Assembly (NCBI RefSeq): GCF_900184735.1
Contig: NZ_LT855390.1
Span: 179,736-243,735 of the forward strand
DNA from: Paucisalibacillus globulus
GTDB lineage: Bacteria > Bacillota > Bacilli > Bacillales > Amphibacillaceae
DNA: 64,000 bases
Direction: 5' to 3'
The translations under genes were made by a program, and so were the position numbers. Under the pieces are notes generated by a model. The model made no database searches, was not told the DNA's origin, and worked only from the letters and a program-made list of their open reading frames with translations. Below, piece by piece: positions 19,063 to 27,088 of the stretch. Every line of letters starts with the position of its first letter. The first letter of the stretch is position 1.

Positions 19063-19304
19063 AAGAGGCTGGGACATAACTAAAAGTATAAGTTGAGAAC
19101 CTGAACGTAACGCCACATCAGCTCCGGAAATATACGGAGACTCCTGCGGGAGGATAGGCATCGGTGAGACCCCGGAAGAGCTTTAGCTCTGAGGAGGCTC
19201 ACCAGCCGCCCGCGGAAAGCGTAGTATATTTCCGGAGCGGGTCTATGCGCTTTTCATGTTCGTTCGGATTTTAATCAACTAAATATCTTTTGTCCCAGCC
19301 TCTT
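19063..19304. repeat. MITE-like element with 14-bp terminal inverted repeats
   Basis: AAGAGGCTGGGACA at 19063-19076 is matched exactly by its reverse complement at 19291-19304. The inside is GC-rich against the AT-rich surroundings and contains nested stems: CCGGAAATATAC near 19125 with GTATATTTCCGG near 19226, CTCCTGCGGGAGG, and TGAGACCCCGG...GAGGCTCACC. No ORF is present. Elements of this look (CTCCTGCGGGA..., GTGAGACCCCG) are common in Bacillaceae intergenic regions. It ends five bases before the stop of the reductase gene, so it may act as its terminator. It accounts for most of the gene-free stretch 18951-19308. Confidence 0.9.
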
Positions 19305-19308
19305 TATT

Positions 19309-19863
19309 TTAACTATCTTTTACCCGCTCATTAATGCTGCGCTGTAAGAAGATCATTTCTTCTGCAAGATGATGGATACGCTTGGAAACTCCGTTATTCA
19401 TGATCTCATCACTTTCCTCGTCAAAATCATCATTATGTACGAATACATTTGTTGATGGGACCAAACCTCGTAAATAGGAGAGGATTGGTTTTAAGTGATT
19501 TTCGGGTACGAGAAAATGCTTTTCTGATGCACCAGTTGCTATGATTCCGGTTACCTTATTTTTGAGCGCGTATTCTGGGAAGAAGTCTAGTAGGTTTTTT
19601 AATACGCCTGAGATAGATGCTTGATAAATGGGGGTACCGAATACAACAAAGTCGGCGTCCAGTATTTTTTTTACAACATTCCATGTGTCATCGTTATAAT
19701 AGGTTAATGGTTCTCCACGACAAAATTCAACTTCATATTCTCTTAAATCAATTAACTCAGTACGAATACTTGAATCGATTCGATTAGCAGCTGCCAAGAC
19801 ATCATGAATCGCTTGCGATGTCTTATTTCCAGCTAGTGTTCCAGATACTCCAACCAGTTTCAA
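19309..19863 (-). CDS. NADPH-dependent FMN reductase
   Basis: A 184-aa flavodoxin-fold oxidoreductase of the FMN_red family (SsuE/azoreductase-like). It begins MKLVGVSGTLAGNKTSQAI, the FMN phosphate-binding loop, and has FVVFGTPIYQASISGVLKNLLDFFPEYALKNK, the flavin-stacking and dimer region, followed by the strand VTGIIATGAS. It would reduce flavin or a quinone/azo compound with NAD(P)H; the substrate is not clear. It is a single gene, with the MITE directly downstream. Confidence 0.88.
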   Translation of the reverse strand: MKLVGVSGTLAGNKTSQAIHDVLAAANRIDSSIRTELIDLREYEVEFCRGEPLTYYNDDTWNVVKKILDADFVVFGTPIYQASISGVLKNLLDFFPEYALKNKVTGIIATGASEKHFLVPENHLKPILSYLRGLVPSTNVFVHNDDFDEESDEIMNNGVSKRIHHLAEEMIFLQRSINERVKDS

Positions 19864-19891
19864 TATTCATATTCCCCCTATTACAATTTAT

Positions 19892-20023
19892 TTATTTCTC
19901 CTCTTCAAAATCGGAAGAATCATTATAATCATATCGGAATCCATCTTTTTTAGCTAATTGTTTTCCTTTTTGGTTTTGTTGGTTCTGTCTTTGTTTTGGA
20001 ATAGCTTTCTTATTGTTAGTCAT
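19892..20023 (-). CDS. Small Lys/Asn/Gln-rich protein
   Basis: A 43-residue ORF with a strong ribosome site (AGGAGG, ten bases before the ATG at 20023). It begins MTNNKKAIPKQRQNQQNQKG and ends acidic (DYNDSSDFEEEK). The basic, Gln/Asn-rich N-terminus resembles small sporulation-associated or acid-soluble spore proteins, but no family is recognised. It lies 28 nt upstream of the reductase on the same strand and may share its transcript. Confidence 0.6.
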   Translation of the reverse strand: MTNNKKAIPKQRQNQQNQKGKQLAKKDGFRYDYNDSSDFEEEK

Positions 20024-20148
20024 ATATTTTTTTCCTCCTATAACTTTTTTACTATTGTTTCAAAATAAAAGAGTACTATTCATTTAATGAGTAAGTGTTG
20101 TATGGAGATGCGCATACTAATCCTATGACAGACAGGGGAGGTGATTAG

Positions 20149-20442
20149 ATGAAAGTTTTATTAGTGTTAGGGAGTATTATTTTTCCTTTGCTTATGTATG
20201 TTGTACAAAAGAAATGGGACGGTATTCACGCTGTGTTTAATCTAATTGCAATAATTTCAGCTTTAGTGTTTGGAAATATAGCTACCTTGTCCATATATCA
20301 GATTATTAAAGACAACACCGTATTAATGACGAATATCCATGCGATTTTTCTAAATCCATTTTTCTTAATTACGGGTTCTTATTTAGGAGTCTATATCCTC
20401 TACTTATTGCTTGTTTCATTAGTGGGAAATCTAAAGAGCTGA
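20149..20442 (+). CDS. Small membrane protein, three segments
   Basis: A 97-aa hydrophobic protein with helices at about residues 2-18, 25-50 and 68-92. GGGGAGGTGATTAG precedes the ATG. No family is recognised. It stands alone between the small basic gene (divergent) and the DUF4317 gene. Confidence 0.65.
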   Translation: MKVLLVLGSIIFPLLMYVVQKKWDGIHAVFNLIAIISALVFGNIATLSIYQIIKDNTVLMTNIHAIFLNPFFLITGSYLGVYILYLLLVSLVGNLKS

Positions 20443-20706
20443 TAATTTAGACCATGTGTAATTATATTCTTTAGTCAATCCAACCTCGCATTAATCTGCT
20501 TCTAATACTTCTTACTTTTCTGAGCCTAGATTATCCTCTCTTTAGGTTGCCCTTCTATAGCAGTTATTTGTCTCGTGTGGAAATTTTTATTATTACATCT
20601 TATTTTCAGACATAGTCATATTGATTATGTAAGAAATCAATTCATGTTAAAATGATAGAATGTGTGTGGATATTATGACGATAATCTGCTTAGGAGTGTA
20701 ATAACA

Positions 20707-21888
20707 TTGAATAAAAAAGATATAGCTAATTTTAAACGACAGTTCAAAGTAAGCAATGATTTATTGAAAATACATGAAATTTTCTACGTATACATCATGA
20801 AGGAATCAAGTGATATCTATCATCATCAAAGTTTTCCCTTTGAGATGCTTGAGGAAGAACAGAAAGAGCTATTTATGGATAACTTTAAAAAAGTTCTATC
20901 CGGTCAGTTGGATGAGAAGTTATTTGAGTTAAAGTTCCAACGGGATGTGGAGGATAGTAGCCAGTTGATTCTTCATCAAGGGTTATTGAGTAGAGATACA
21001 GATGAATGGAAGAGCCATATGCTACGTTTGGTAGAGAAAATGTTGAATGATAAGCAATATGAGATGGATATTGTGGTTACCTTTATTCGTGGTGAATATA
21101 TGAAGCCTGCTAAGCGCCGTAATGAGGAATCAGAAACAAGTGAGAGAGATACAGTATTCTCGAATCCATTTATATTGTGTAGCATGAATAGCACCCAAGA
21201 TCCAAAAAAAGAGTTGCTTTTTGACTATGTAGAGAAGCAGTTTAAATACAATATTGTGGTTGACCCAATTATAAATTTAAAAGCCCCATTATCAGGATTT
21301 CTGTTCCCATGCTTTTCGGATAATGCGGCAGATGTCAATCACGTATTATATTCCGCTGGAAAGAAGTATGAGTTGAGCTATCATTTCATCGAAGAAGTTT
21401 TGAATGCGGAAGAAACGATGACAGCTGAAGATGACAAGATTGTCTTTGAAGAAATAGTGAAAAAAGTGGCTGGAGATAAAATTAATACATCGACCCTATC
21501 CAATGTGTACGATGAGATTCATCGCGTCATTGAAGAAAATGAAGAGGAAGAAGTTCCGAAATTAGATTATAAAGATGTAGAAAAAGTGTTACGAACTAGT
21601 GGGGTAAAAGATGTGGATACAGAAAAAGTAGAAGAGGCGTTTAAGACGGTAATTGACGATGGGAATTATGAGTTAAAGGCTAGCAATATCCTGCCGAAAT
21701 ACTCGTCTAAATCGATAAAAGTAAAAACAAAAGTAGCAGACCTATCCATCAGCCCACCAGAATTACGCCATGTACGCCAAGTACACCTAAACGGAAAAAT
21801 CTACCTCATGATCGAACTGGAAGAAAACACCATGATCGAAGGCTTCGAAATGGTACCAGAAGCACTCTTCCAAAAAGCAGAAGAATAA
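20707..21888 (+). CDS. DUF4317 domain protein
   Basis: A 393-aa protein of the DUF4317 family. The TTG at 20707 is chosen because the family begins MNKKDIA.(F/I).RQFK and AGGAG lies upstream; the frame is open further up without a ribosome site. Landmarks are DLLKIHEIFYVYIMKESSDIYHH and ELFMDNFKKVLSGQLDEKLFELKFQ. The function is unknown. The last ~49 codons show extreme synonymous bias (19 NNC to 1 NNT; about 25 NNA to 1 NNG by hand count), unlike the gene's middle, just before repeat copy 3. Confidence 0.88.
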   Translation: MNKKDIANFKRQFKVSNDLLKIHEIFYVYIMKESSDIYHHQSFPFEMLEEEQKELFMDNFKKVLSGQLDEKLFELKFQRDVEDSSQLILHQGLLSRDTDEWKSHMLRLVEKMLNDKQYEMDIVVTFIRGEYMKPAKRRNEESETSERDTVFSNPFILCSMNSTQDPKKELLFDYVEKQFKYNIVVDPIINLKAPLSGFLFPCFSDNAADVNHVLYSAGKKYELSYHFIEEVLNAEETMTAEDDKIVFEEIVKKVAGDKINTSTLSNVYDEIHRVIEENEEEEVPKLDYKDVEKVLRTSGVKDVDTEKVEEAFKTVIDDGNYELKASNILPKYSSKSIKVKTKVADLSISPPELRHVRQVHLNGKIYLMIELEENTMIEGFEMVPEALFQKAEE

Positions 21889-21899
21889 ATTTAGGTGTA

Positions 21900-21930
21900 G
21901 GTGCCTGTCACTCCCCGAATTTTGTCGAAT
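21900..21930 (+). repeat. Short interspersed repeat, copy 3
   Basis: GGTGCCTGTCACTCCCCGAA then TTTTGTCGAAT, 12 nt after the DUF4317 stop. It is identical in orientation and position (just after a gene's 3' end) to copy 1. Confidence 0.85.
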
Positions 21931-22041
21931 AACCTCGGGGGGTTACTGGATCCTAATTGTAATAATTTCACTTTCTTAAAAAAATGGGTAGTATATAGAG
22001 AGATACTATATAGTTCTAATATACATAGAGGAGAGAGTGCA

Positions 22042-22380
22042 ATGAATCTACCTAATTGCCCAAAATGTAATTCGGAATATACTTATGAAGATGGGACCAT
22101 GTTAGTTTGCCCTGAATGTGGCCATGAGTGGTTGGCCAATCAGGAAACAGAAACTGACGAGGACAGTAACGTAATTAAAGATGCAAACGGAAATGTCTTA
22201 AGCGACGGGGACACGATTACTGTAATAAAGGACCTGAAAGTTAAAGGAAGTTCATCTGTCTTAAAACAGGGAACAAAGGTGAAAAATATTCGCTTAGTTG
22301 ATGGAGACCATGATATTGATTGTAAGATTGATGGTTTTGGTCCGATGAAACTTAAATCAGAATTTGTAAAGAAAATATAA
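22042..22380 (+). CDS. yjdM: YjdM/PhnA-type zinc-ribbon protein
   Basis: A 112-aa protein starting [18 protein letters not shown] with a zinc ribbon (CPKC...CPEC) and a C-terminal SH3-like domain ([25 protein letters not shown], then KLKSEFVKK). This is the YjdM family, formerly PhnA; despite the old name it is not a phosphonoacetate hydrolase and its role is unclear. The ATG at 22042 has GAGGAGAG before it; the frame upstream crosses the repeat and is not coding. Confidence 0.92.
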   Translation: MNLPNCPKCNSEYTYEDGTMLVCPECGHEWLANQETETDEDSNVIKDANGNVLSDGDTITVIKDLKVKGSSSVLKQGTKVKNIRLVDGDHDIDCKIDGFGPMKLKSEFVKKI

Positions 22381-22400
22381 GCCTTTAACAAATGAATATA

Positions 22401-22437
22401 GCACTCCTAAATGGCAGCATTTAGGAGTGCTTTTTTA
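22401..22437 (+). terminator. Rho-independent terminator after yjdM
   Basis: GCACTCCTAAAT pairs perfectly with ATTTAGGAGTGC, followed by TTTTTT. Confidence 0.93.
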
Positions 22438-22592
22438 GTAGATTTTAGTAACAAAAAAACCTGACACATTGGTGTAAGAATGTGATATAATGCAAAAATC
22501 AGTGTGTAGAGATATTGGTCATTAAGGTGATCAAAAATATATGTCGCATGATACGTCTGCCATCTGAAATATTAGATATGGAGATGACAGCT

Positions 22593-23090
22593 ATGCATGG
22601 GGAAACTAGAGTACCTCATAATGGAAAGGAATTTGTATTGTTTTTGGCGATTATTTCAATTATTTCGGTGAATACAATCGCGCCTCTTATCATGGGTTTT
22701 GAGTTCGGATTTAGGAAAGAGATCTATCTTCAAACCTTGCAAATTCTCCCGTTTGTTTGGATTTGTGTCGTACTACTTGTAACACTTGTAGCAAATCCTA
22801 TTGTAAGTAAATTAGTTCCGAAGTTTGTGCAACCAACCGATGGATTTAACGCTAGAGTTTTATTTACAATATTGTTCAGTGTAACCATTTTATCGATTTT
22901 ACTTACGATTATCGGTCCATGGATTGGTATGAGAGAAATCAGTATGGAGCCAATTCGTACGTTCTTTCATCATTGGCCACGAAACTTTTTTATCGCCTTC
23001 TGGGTGGAATTATTGCTTGCACAACCAATTGCTAGATTTGCAATGAAGAAGTTGCATGCGTATCAAGCGAGTAAATCTGTTCAAGCATAA
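22593..23090 (+). CDS. DUF2798-like membrane protein
   Basis: About 165 aa with four membrane helices in two similar halves (NGKEFVLFLAIISIISVNTIAPLI and NARVLFTILFSVTILSILLTIIGPWI each start a half), as in DUF2798 proteins. The frame is open from a TTG at 22515; the ATG at 22593 is preferred because GGAG lies nine bases before it and it matches the family's length, but starts at 22548 or earlier are possible. A possible promoter (CTGACA 22461, TATAAT 22486) lies upstream. The function is unknown. Confidence 0.75.
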   Translation: MHGETRVPHNGKEFVLFLAIISIISVNTIAPLIMGFEFGFRKEIYLQTLQILPFVWICVVLLVTLVANPIVSKLVPKFVQPTDGFNARVLFTILFSVTILSILLTIIGPWIGMREISMEPIRTFFHHWPRNFFIAFWVELLLAQPIARFAMKKLHAYQASKSVQA

Positions 23091-23120
23091 TCTTCTAACT
23101 GAATCTAATATTACTTATAA

Positions 23121-23161
23121 AAGTCGTTTAGTTATGAGCTCCAAACTAAACGGCTTTTTAT
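23121..23161 (+). terminator. Rho-independent terminator
   Basis: AAGTCGTTTAGTT pairs with AACTAAACGGCTT, followed by TTTTAT. Confidence 0.88.
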
Positions 23162-23188
23162 ATTGGGTAACCATTAATAAATGACAAA

Positions 23189-23219
23189 TTTAGACAAATA
23201 TCGGGGAGTGACAGGCACC
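23189..23219 (-). repeat. Short interspersed repeat, copy 4 (inverted)
   Basis: Reads on the minus strand as GGTGCCTGTCACTCCCCGAT then ATTTGTCTAAA. It lies just outside the IS110 remnant; the plus strand to its right is G-rich for about 30 nt (AAAAAGGGGC...TTGGGGTAG). Confidence 0.75.
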
Positions 23220-23368
23220 AAAAAGGGGCATAATATTGGGGTAGTGTAAAAAGTTCTATGAAAAGCCCATAAAAATAAAATACCCACACTTTTGATGGTG
23301 GAAATCTTACCGCCATCGCTCTTGACAAACACGACAATGGTTTACGGGTGTGGTGTCAAGGGCGAAAT

Positions 23369-23875
23369 TTAAGCAATATCTTGGAAGGTAGTATTACTTT
23401 TCAATAATGCGTAAATCCAATGTAATAACTTGTTTGCACATGCAATTATGGCTACTTTATAAGGTTTTCCTTCATCTCGCTTTTTATCATAATAGGCTCG
23501 TAACTTCCTGTTACGGGGAATGATTTCATCCGTAGTTTTTTGTTTCCGAGAATCACGGATGGCGGAGCGAACTGCCATAAATAACGCGTGTCTTAATCGG
23601 CTAGATCCTCTTTTAGTGATTCGATTCACGGTTCCTTTGAATCGACCAGATTCATAGACTCTTGGATCCATGCCCGCAAATGCAACTAGTTTTTTAGGGT
23701 TATCAAATAAATCTATCTCCCCAATTTCTGAAATAATCGTTGCCGCGATCTTTTCACCGATACCAGGGATGGATTGGATAATCTGACATTCCTCAATTTC
23801 TTGTGCCAAAGCATCTATTTGATCCTCAAGTTTAGATAGGTGCTTTTGGTACTCAAGCAACATCTTGATATACAT
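23369..23875 (-). pseudogene. IS110-family transposase, C-terminal fragment
   Basis: 168 residues that match the C-terminal transposase_20 domain of IS110/IS116/IS902 transposases: QSIPGIGEKIAATIISEIG, FAGMDPRVYESGRFKG, and ITKRGSSRLRHALF with the conserved Ser of the second active-site half. The N-terminal DEDD/RuvC-like domain (over 200 residues in full enzymes) is missing, so it cannot be active. The stretch 23225-23368 downstream should be the element's non-coding end and contains a potential stem (GGTGG...CCGCC). The 5' truncation lies right at the junction with an equally truncated acetyltransferase. Confidence 0.85.
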
Positions 23876-23879
23876 TTCG

Positions 23880-24197
23880 ATGGAATTGATTGGTCATATG
23901 GTATTCCATAAGTATTTTGGTGAACACACCTATGAGATAGGCTGGGTATTCAATCCAAATTATCACAATAATGGCTATGCTTCCGAGGCGGCACATTCCG
24001 TATTAAAGTATGGTTTTGAGACATTGAACCTCCACAGGGTAATAGCAACTTGTCAACCTGAGAATATTCCATCATGGAGAGTTATGGAGAAACTTGGTAT
24101 GAGAAGAGAAGGTTATTTTAAAAAGTGTATACCACAAGGAAATGAATGGTGGGATGAGTATTATTATGCACTTTTACAAGAGGAATGGAAATCATAA
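23880..24197 (+). pseudogene. GNAT acetyltransferase, C-terminal fragment
   Basis: 105 residues that are clearly the C-terminal two-thirds of a RimJ-type GNAT: IGHMVFHKYFGEHTYEIGWVFNP, then NGYASEAAHSVLKYGF (acetyl-CoA loop), HRVIATCQPENIPSWRVMEKLGM and WDEYYYALLQEEW. The first ~60 residues that precede the IGxM strand in the family are absent, replaced by the IS110 fragment. It has no ribosome site of its own, so it is most likely a dead gene. Confidence 0.82.
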
Positions 24198-24369
24198 ATT
24201 ACTCTATTAACGGTTGCGTTAGTTGCATAAGAAATATTTAATACTTAAATTATTGCTCTGTAAGCTAAGTATAGGTCACCTTCATATTAACATTCCATTC
24301 TAAGGCTGATAGTAGCACCTAAAAAAAAGACGATCCATCGATCGCCGGGTATACTCATATATCATCGTT

Positions 24370-25152
24370 CTACATAACAAATTGCGCCAATAACTGATTA
24401 AACTTATCCCGTTCTTCCCAAAAACCTCCATGCCCACTATAGTAAAACGGGATAAGCTGTGAATTGCTTATCTTTTGATTCATTTCTTGGGCTTGGGAGA
24501 AAGGTATTACTTGATCATGCGTACCATGAATGATTAACGTAGGCACATTTATTTTCGGAAGGCCCTCATGCAACGTCTCATCTCGTAATGTTTTAATAAT
24601 AGCAGCTGTTGACCAACTTGCTGCTTCTAATCCCATTTGCATAAACCAGTCTGAGAATGGCTTGGTTATATACTGAAAGAAAAAGCCATCTGTTACGTCC
24701 TGCATCATGTTAGGGCGGTCATTTAATGTACCATTGAGAAACTTACTAGCCGTTTCGGTAGTAAATCCAGTTGGAGCAGCGGCATCCACAAGTACAAGTT
24801 TAGAAACCCCAATCCCGTTATGACGAGACATGTATCGAATAGCAATAGCTCCACCGGTAGAGTGGCCCACAAGTGTCACATTATTTAATTGCAGAGAACC
24901 GATTAATACCCGGATATCATCTGCTAGTCTGTCAAATGTATAGCCACTAAAGGGTTTATCAGACTTACCGAATCCTCTCCAGTCCACTCCGATACAGCGA
25001 TATCCCATCGCTGGAAGCACATTATACTGATACTCGAACTGATTATGATTTAACGGCCATCCATGTAAAAACAGAATGGTCTTTTTTCCACCAGGGTTAA
25101 TGTCTTCTACGTATAATTTCACACCTGTATCGACTGTAACAAAATATCCCAT
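24370..25152 (-). CDS. Alpha/beta hydrolase
   Basis: A 260-aa alpha/beta hydrolase similar to non-haem chloroperoxidase-like esterases. The catalytic triad can be read: nucleophile S98 in GHSTGG, D213 in THDQVIP, H241 in SGHGGFW; the oxyanion hole is HGW at 30-32. The substrate is unknown; bromo/chloroperoxidase activity of such enzymes is usually incidental to esterase activity. The ATG at 25152 has AAAGGAG eight bases before it; the longer frame to 25218 has no ribosome site. Confidence 0.9.
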   Translation of the reverse strand: MGYFVTVDTGVKLYVEDINPGGKKTILFLHGWPLNHNQFEYQYNVLPAMGYRCIGVDWRGFGKSDKPFSGYTFDRLADDIRVLIGSLQLNNVTLVGHSTGGAIAIRYMSRHNGIGVSKLVLVDAAAPTGFTTETASKFLNGTLNDRPNMMQDVTDGFFFQYITKPFSDWFMQMGLEAASWSTAAIIKTLRDETLHEGLPKINVPTLIIHGTHDQVIPFSQAQEMNQKISNSQLIPFYYSGHGGFWEERDKFNQLLAQFVM

Positions 25153-25218
25153 GAACATTTCTCCTTTTATAAGAGTTTTATCCATAGGATATTCATTACT
25201 GCAAAATTGGGTGAGCAC

Positions 25219-25650
25219 CTATTTCAATGGTTCCCCTGTTAATATTTCAAATACTAGTTCAGATGGAGTTTTTGACAATGTTCCATAATTCGATTGCCCT
25301 TCAATCATAAGTTCCAATCTTTCAGATCCTTCATTGACCCAAACACTATGATTATAGTTATTCCAGGTAAAACTGTAATCTGGTGGAGCGATATCCACTT
25401 TAACATTCTCTTCCCAGTCTGCGTTTCCTAGAGCCTCTATCAGTTTTTCTACTTCATCCGCATCCGTAATCTCATGAATGATCTCGTAGTTGCCTTCTGT
25501 ATTCCTCTTTTCAACGGTTACAGGATTACCATCCCAAGAATGACTATAAACTCTTGCCTTGGTTGAATTGGGATTCTCTTCCGCGGTATCTTGACCACAT
25601 GCAACTAGGACAAGCCCCATTGCGATGATGAAAACAATGAATCGTTTCAT
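25219..25650 (-). CDS. Small lipoprotein of unknown function
   Basis: A 143-aa lipoprotein: MKRFIVFIIAMGLVLVACG with lipobox LVAC. The mature part has EIIHEITDADEVEKLIEAL and SFTWNNYNHSVWVNEGSERLELMIEG, a small alpha/beta domain seen in Bacillus hypothetical lipoproteins. AAAGGGGAGAAGTGT precedes the ATG. It lies 66 nt upstream of the hydrolase on the same strand. Confidence 0.75.
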   Translation of the reverse strand: MKRFIVFIIAMGLVLVACGQDTAEENPNSTKARVYSHSWDGNPVTVEKRNTEGNYEIIHEITDADEVEKLIEALGNADWEENVKVDIAPPDYSFTWNNYNHSVWVNEGSERLELMIEGQSNYGTLSKTPSELVFEILTGEPLK

Positions 25651-25716
25651 ACACTTCTCCCCTTTGTTTATAAGTTATTCATGAAAAAAATGATAATTCC
25701 TTCTACAAACTTAAGA

Positions 25717-25766
25717 AGAAAAATAAAAAGATGACTATAAATTCATAGTAAATTTATAGTCATCTC
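25717..25766 (-). terminator. Terminator of the polysaccharide deacetylase gene
   Basis: On the minus strand GATGACTATAAATT pairs perfectly with AATTTATAGTCATC, followed by TTTTTATTTTTC. Confidence 0.85.
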
Positions 25767-25785
25767 TTGATGATAGGAAGGCCAA

Positions 25786-25798
25786 GGAACCTGTCCCC
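25786..25798 (-). repeat. GGGGACAGG-type repeat unit
   Basis: GGGGACAGGTTCC on the minus strand, 15-27 nt after the stop of the deacetylase gene. The same GGGGACAGG word forms both arms of the palindrome at 61170-61220. The word is common as a dispersed element in related genomes. Confidence 0.45.
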
Positions 25799-25812
25799 AT
25801 AGCCTCGTCACC

Positions 25813-27048
25813 TTAACGTAATGTAACAATCTCCAAATCCTGCTCTTGTAAATAAGCAATAATCTCCGGCAAAGCATCCAGGGTTGCTTCCGTCTCATGC
25901 AGAAGAATAATTGACCCTGACACTTCCGTTGATTTAATATGCTGAATAATCTTCTTAGAATCACGTGACTGCCAATCTCTAGGGTCGTTATTCCATAGAA
26001 CAATTCGCTGTCCTAAGTCATTGGTGACCTGTTCAGTTGTACCATTCATTTTTCCAAATGGTGGGCGGAAGAGTTTGATTTCTTCTCCAATGATAGATTC
26101 AATTAAGTTGATAGACTGAACTAGTTCCTCTTGCTGTGCGGCCACTCCACTACTCGCAAAGTTAATATGATTCATAGAGTGAGTTCCAATGGAATAACCA
26201 TTTTGATGGATGTATGCAGCGTTCTCTGGGAACTTGTTTACATTAGAACCGATTAAAAAGAAGGTCCCACCAGCATTGCTTTCTTTTAAAATATCAATAA
26301 TCTCATCCGTGAACTGGGATGGACCATCATCAAACGTCAGGGCTACCTTTCCCTCTTCAATGCCATGGGACGTCCCGTCTGCAAGCTTGAAGAAAGGAAT
26401 TGCGGGTTCTTCCTCGATGGTGATATTTTCTTCTAAAATAATCGTCTCCGGTTTTGGCTCTACTTTCTCTTTAACTGGAGCCGTCTCTTTTTCTACTAGT
26501 TCATGTTCAGAGGCCACTTTTTCTGGTTGGGCTAAAGCCTTGGTCAATATAGAGTGACCGGTGTAGGTGAAAATAATAGCAAAGATAATAGTTAAAGCCG
26601 TTGCCAATACCCAAGAAGGTTTGCGTTTTCTTCGTGCAGGTGCTGGATTTTCGCTTTTCGGCAATTCTACTTTTTGTTTCTTCTCTCGTTCTGGCTCCGA
26701 CTCTAGTTCACTAGAAATAAAGTCTAATTGCTTCATGTCTACTAATGATTCTACTTGTTTCAATACCGCTAATTGCTCACGGTATTCCCTAGAACAAGTG
26801 AATTCTAGATTTAAACTCTCTTCTAACTGTGTTCGCGTGACGATGCTTTTCTCCATGTATGTTTGAAAGGTAAGTCGATAATAGTAACCCTTCGTAAAAT
26901 CGGTTACCGCTTGTAAAATATCAGCAGTCTCTTGATCGACTTTCCAGTAGAGTGTTTCTACCTGGTCAAGCAGTACATGGATTTGTAGGTAATGGTTCTC
27001 TTTATATTCCTTAATTCCTACAAGTTGCAGTATCTTTAAGTGATACAT
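25813..27048 (-). CDS. Membrane-anchored polysaccharide deacetylase
   Basis: A 411-aa protein. Residues 1-~140 form an uncharacterised cytoplasmic domain; a single membrane helix lies at about 145-168; residues ~235-411 are a NodB deacetylase with all five motifs: TFDDGP (238-243), the metal-binding HSMNH, RPPFG, DPRDW and ILLHE. It would deacetylate peptidoglycan or another N-acetylated glycan outside the cell. The start is the ATG at 27048 (AAGGAG nine bases upstream). The coiled-coil gene lies 40 nt upstream in the same direction, and both together look like one unit. The cytoplasmic N-domain is unusual for the family. Confidence 0.88.
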   Translation of the reverse strand: MYHLKILQLVGIKEYKENHYLQIHVLLDQVETLYWKVDQETADILQAVTDFTKGYYYRLTFQTYMEKSIVTRTQLEESLNLEFTCSREYREQLAVLKQVESLVDMKQLDFISSELESEPEREKKQKVELPKSENPAPARRKRKPSWVLATALTIIFAIIFTYTGHSILTKALAQPEKVASEHELVEKETAPVKEKVEPKPETIILEENITIEEEPAIPFFKLADGTSHGIEEGKVALTFDDGPSQFTDEIIDILKESNAGGTFFLIGSNVNKFPENAAYIHQNGYSIGTHSMNHINFASSGVAAQQEELVQSINLIESIIGEEIKLFRPPFGKMNGTTEQVTNDLGQRIVLWNNDPRDWQSRDSKKIIQHIKSTEVSGSIILLHETEATLDALPEIIAYLQEQDLEIVTLR

Positions 27049-27088
27049 ACGACAAATCTCCTTCCCCCAAAGGATGTCTATGAATCTA

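Noticed and set aside
21901-22041. Longer N-terminus for YjdM
   Set aside because: It would translate repeat copy 3 and intergenic DNA; the zinc-ribbon protein starts at 22042 with a proper ribosome site.
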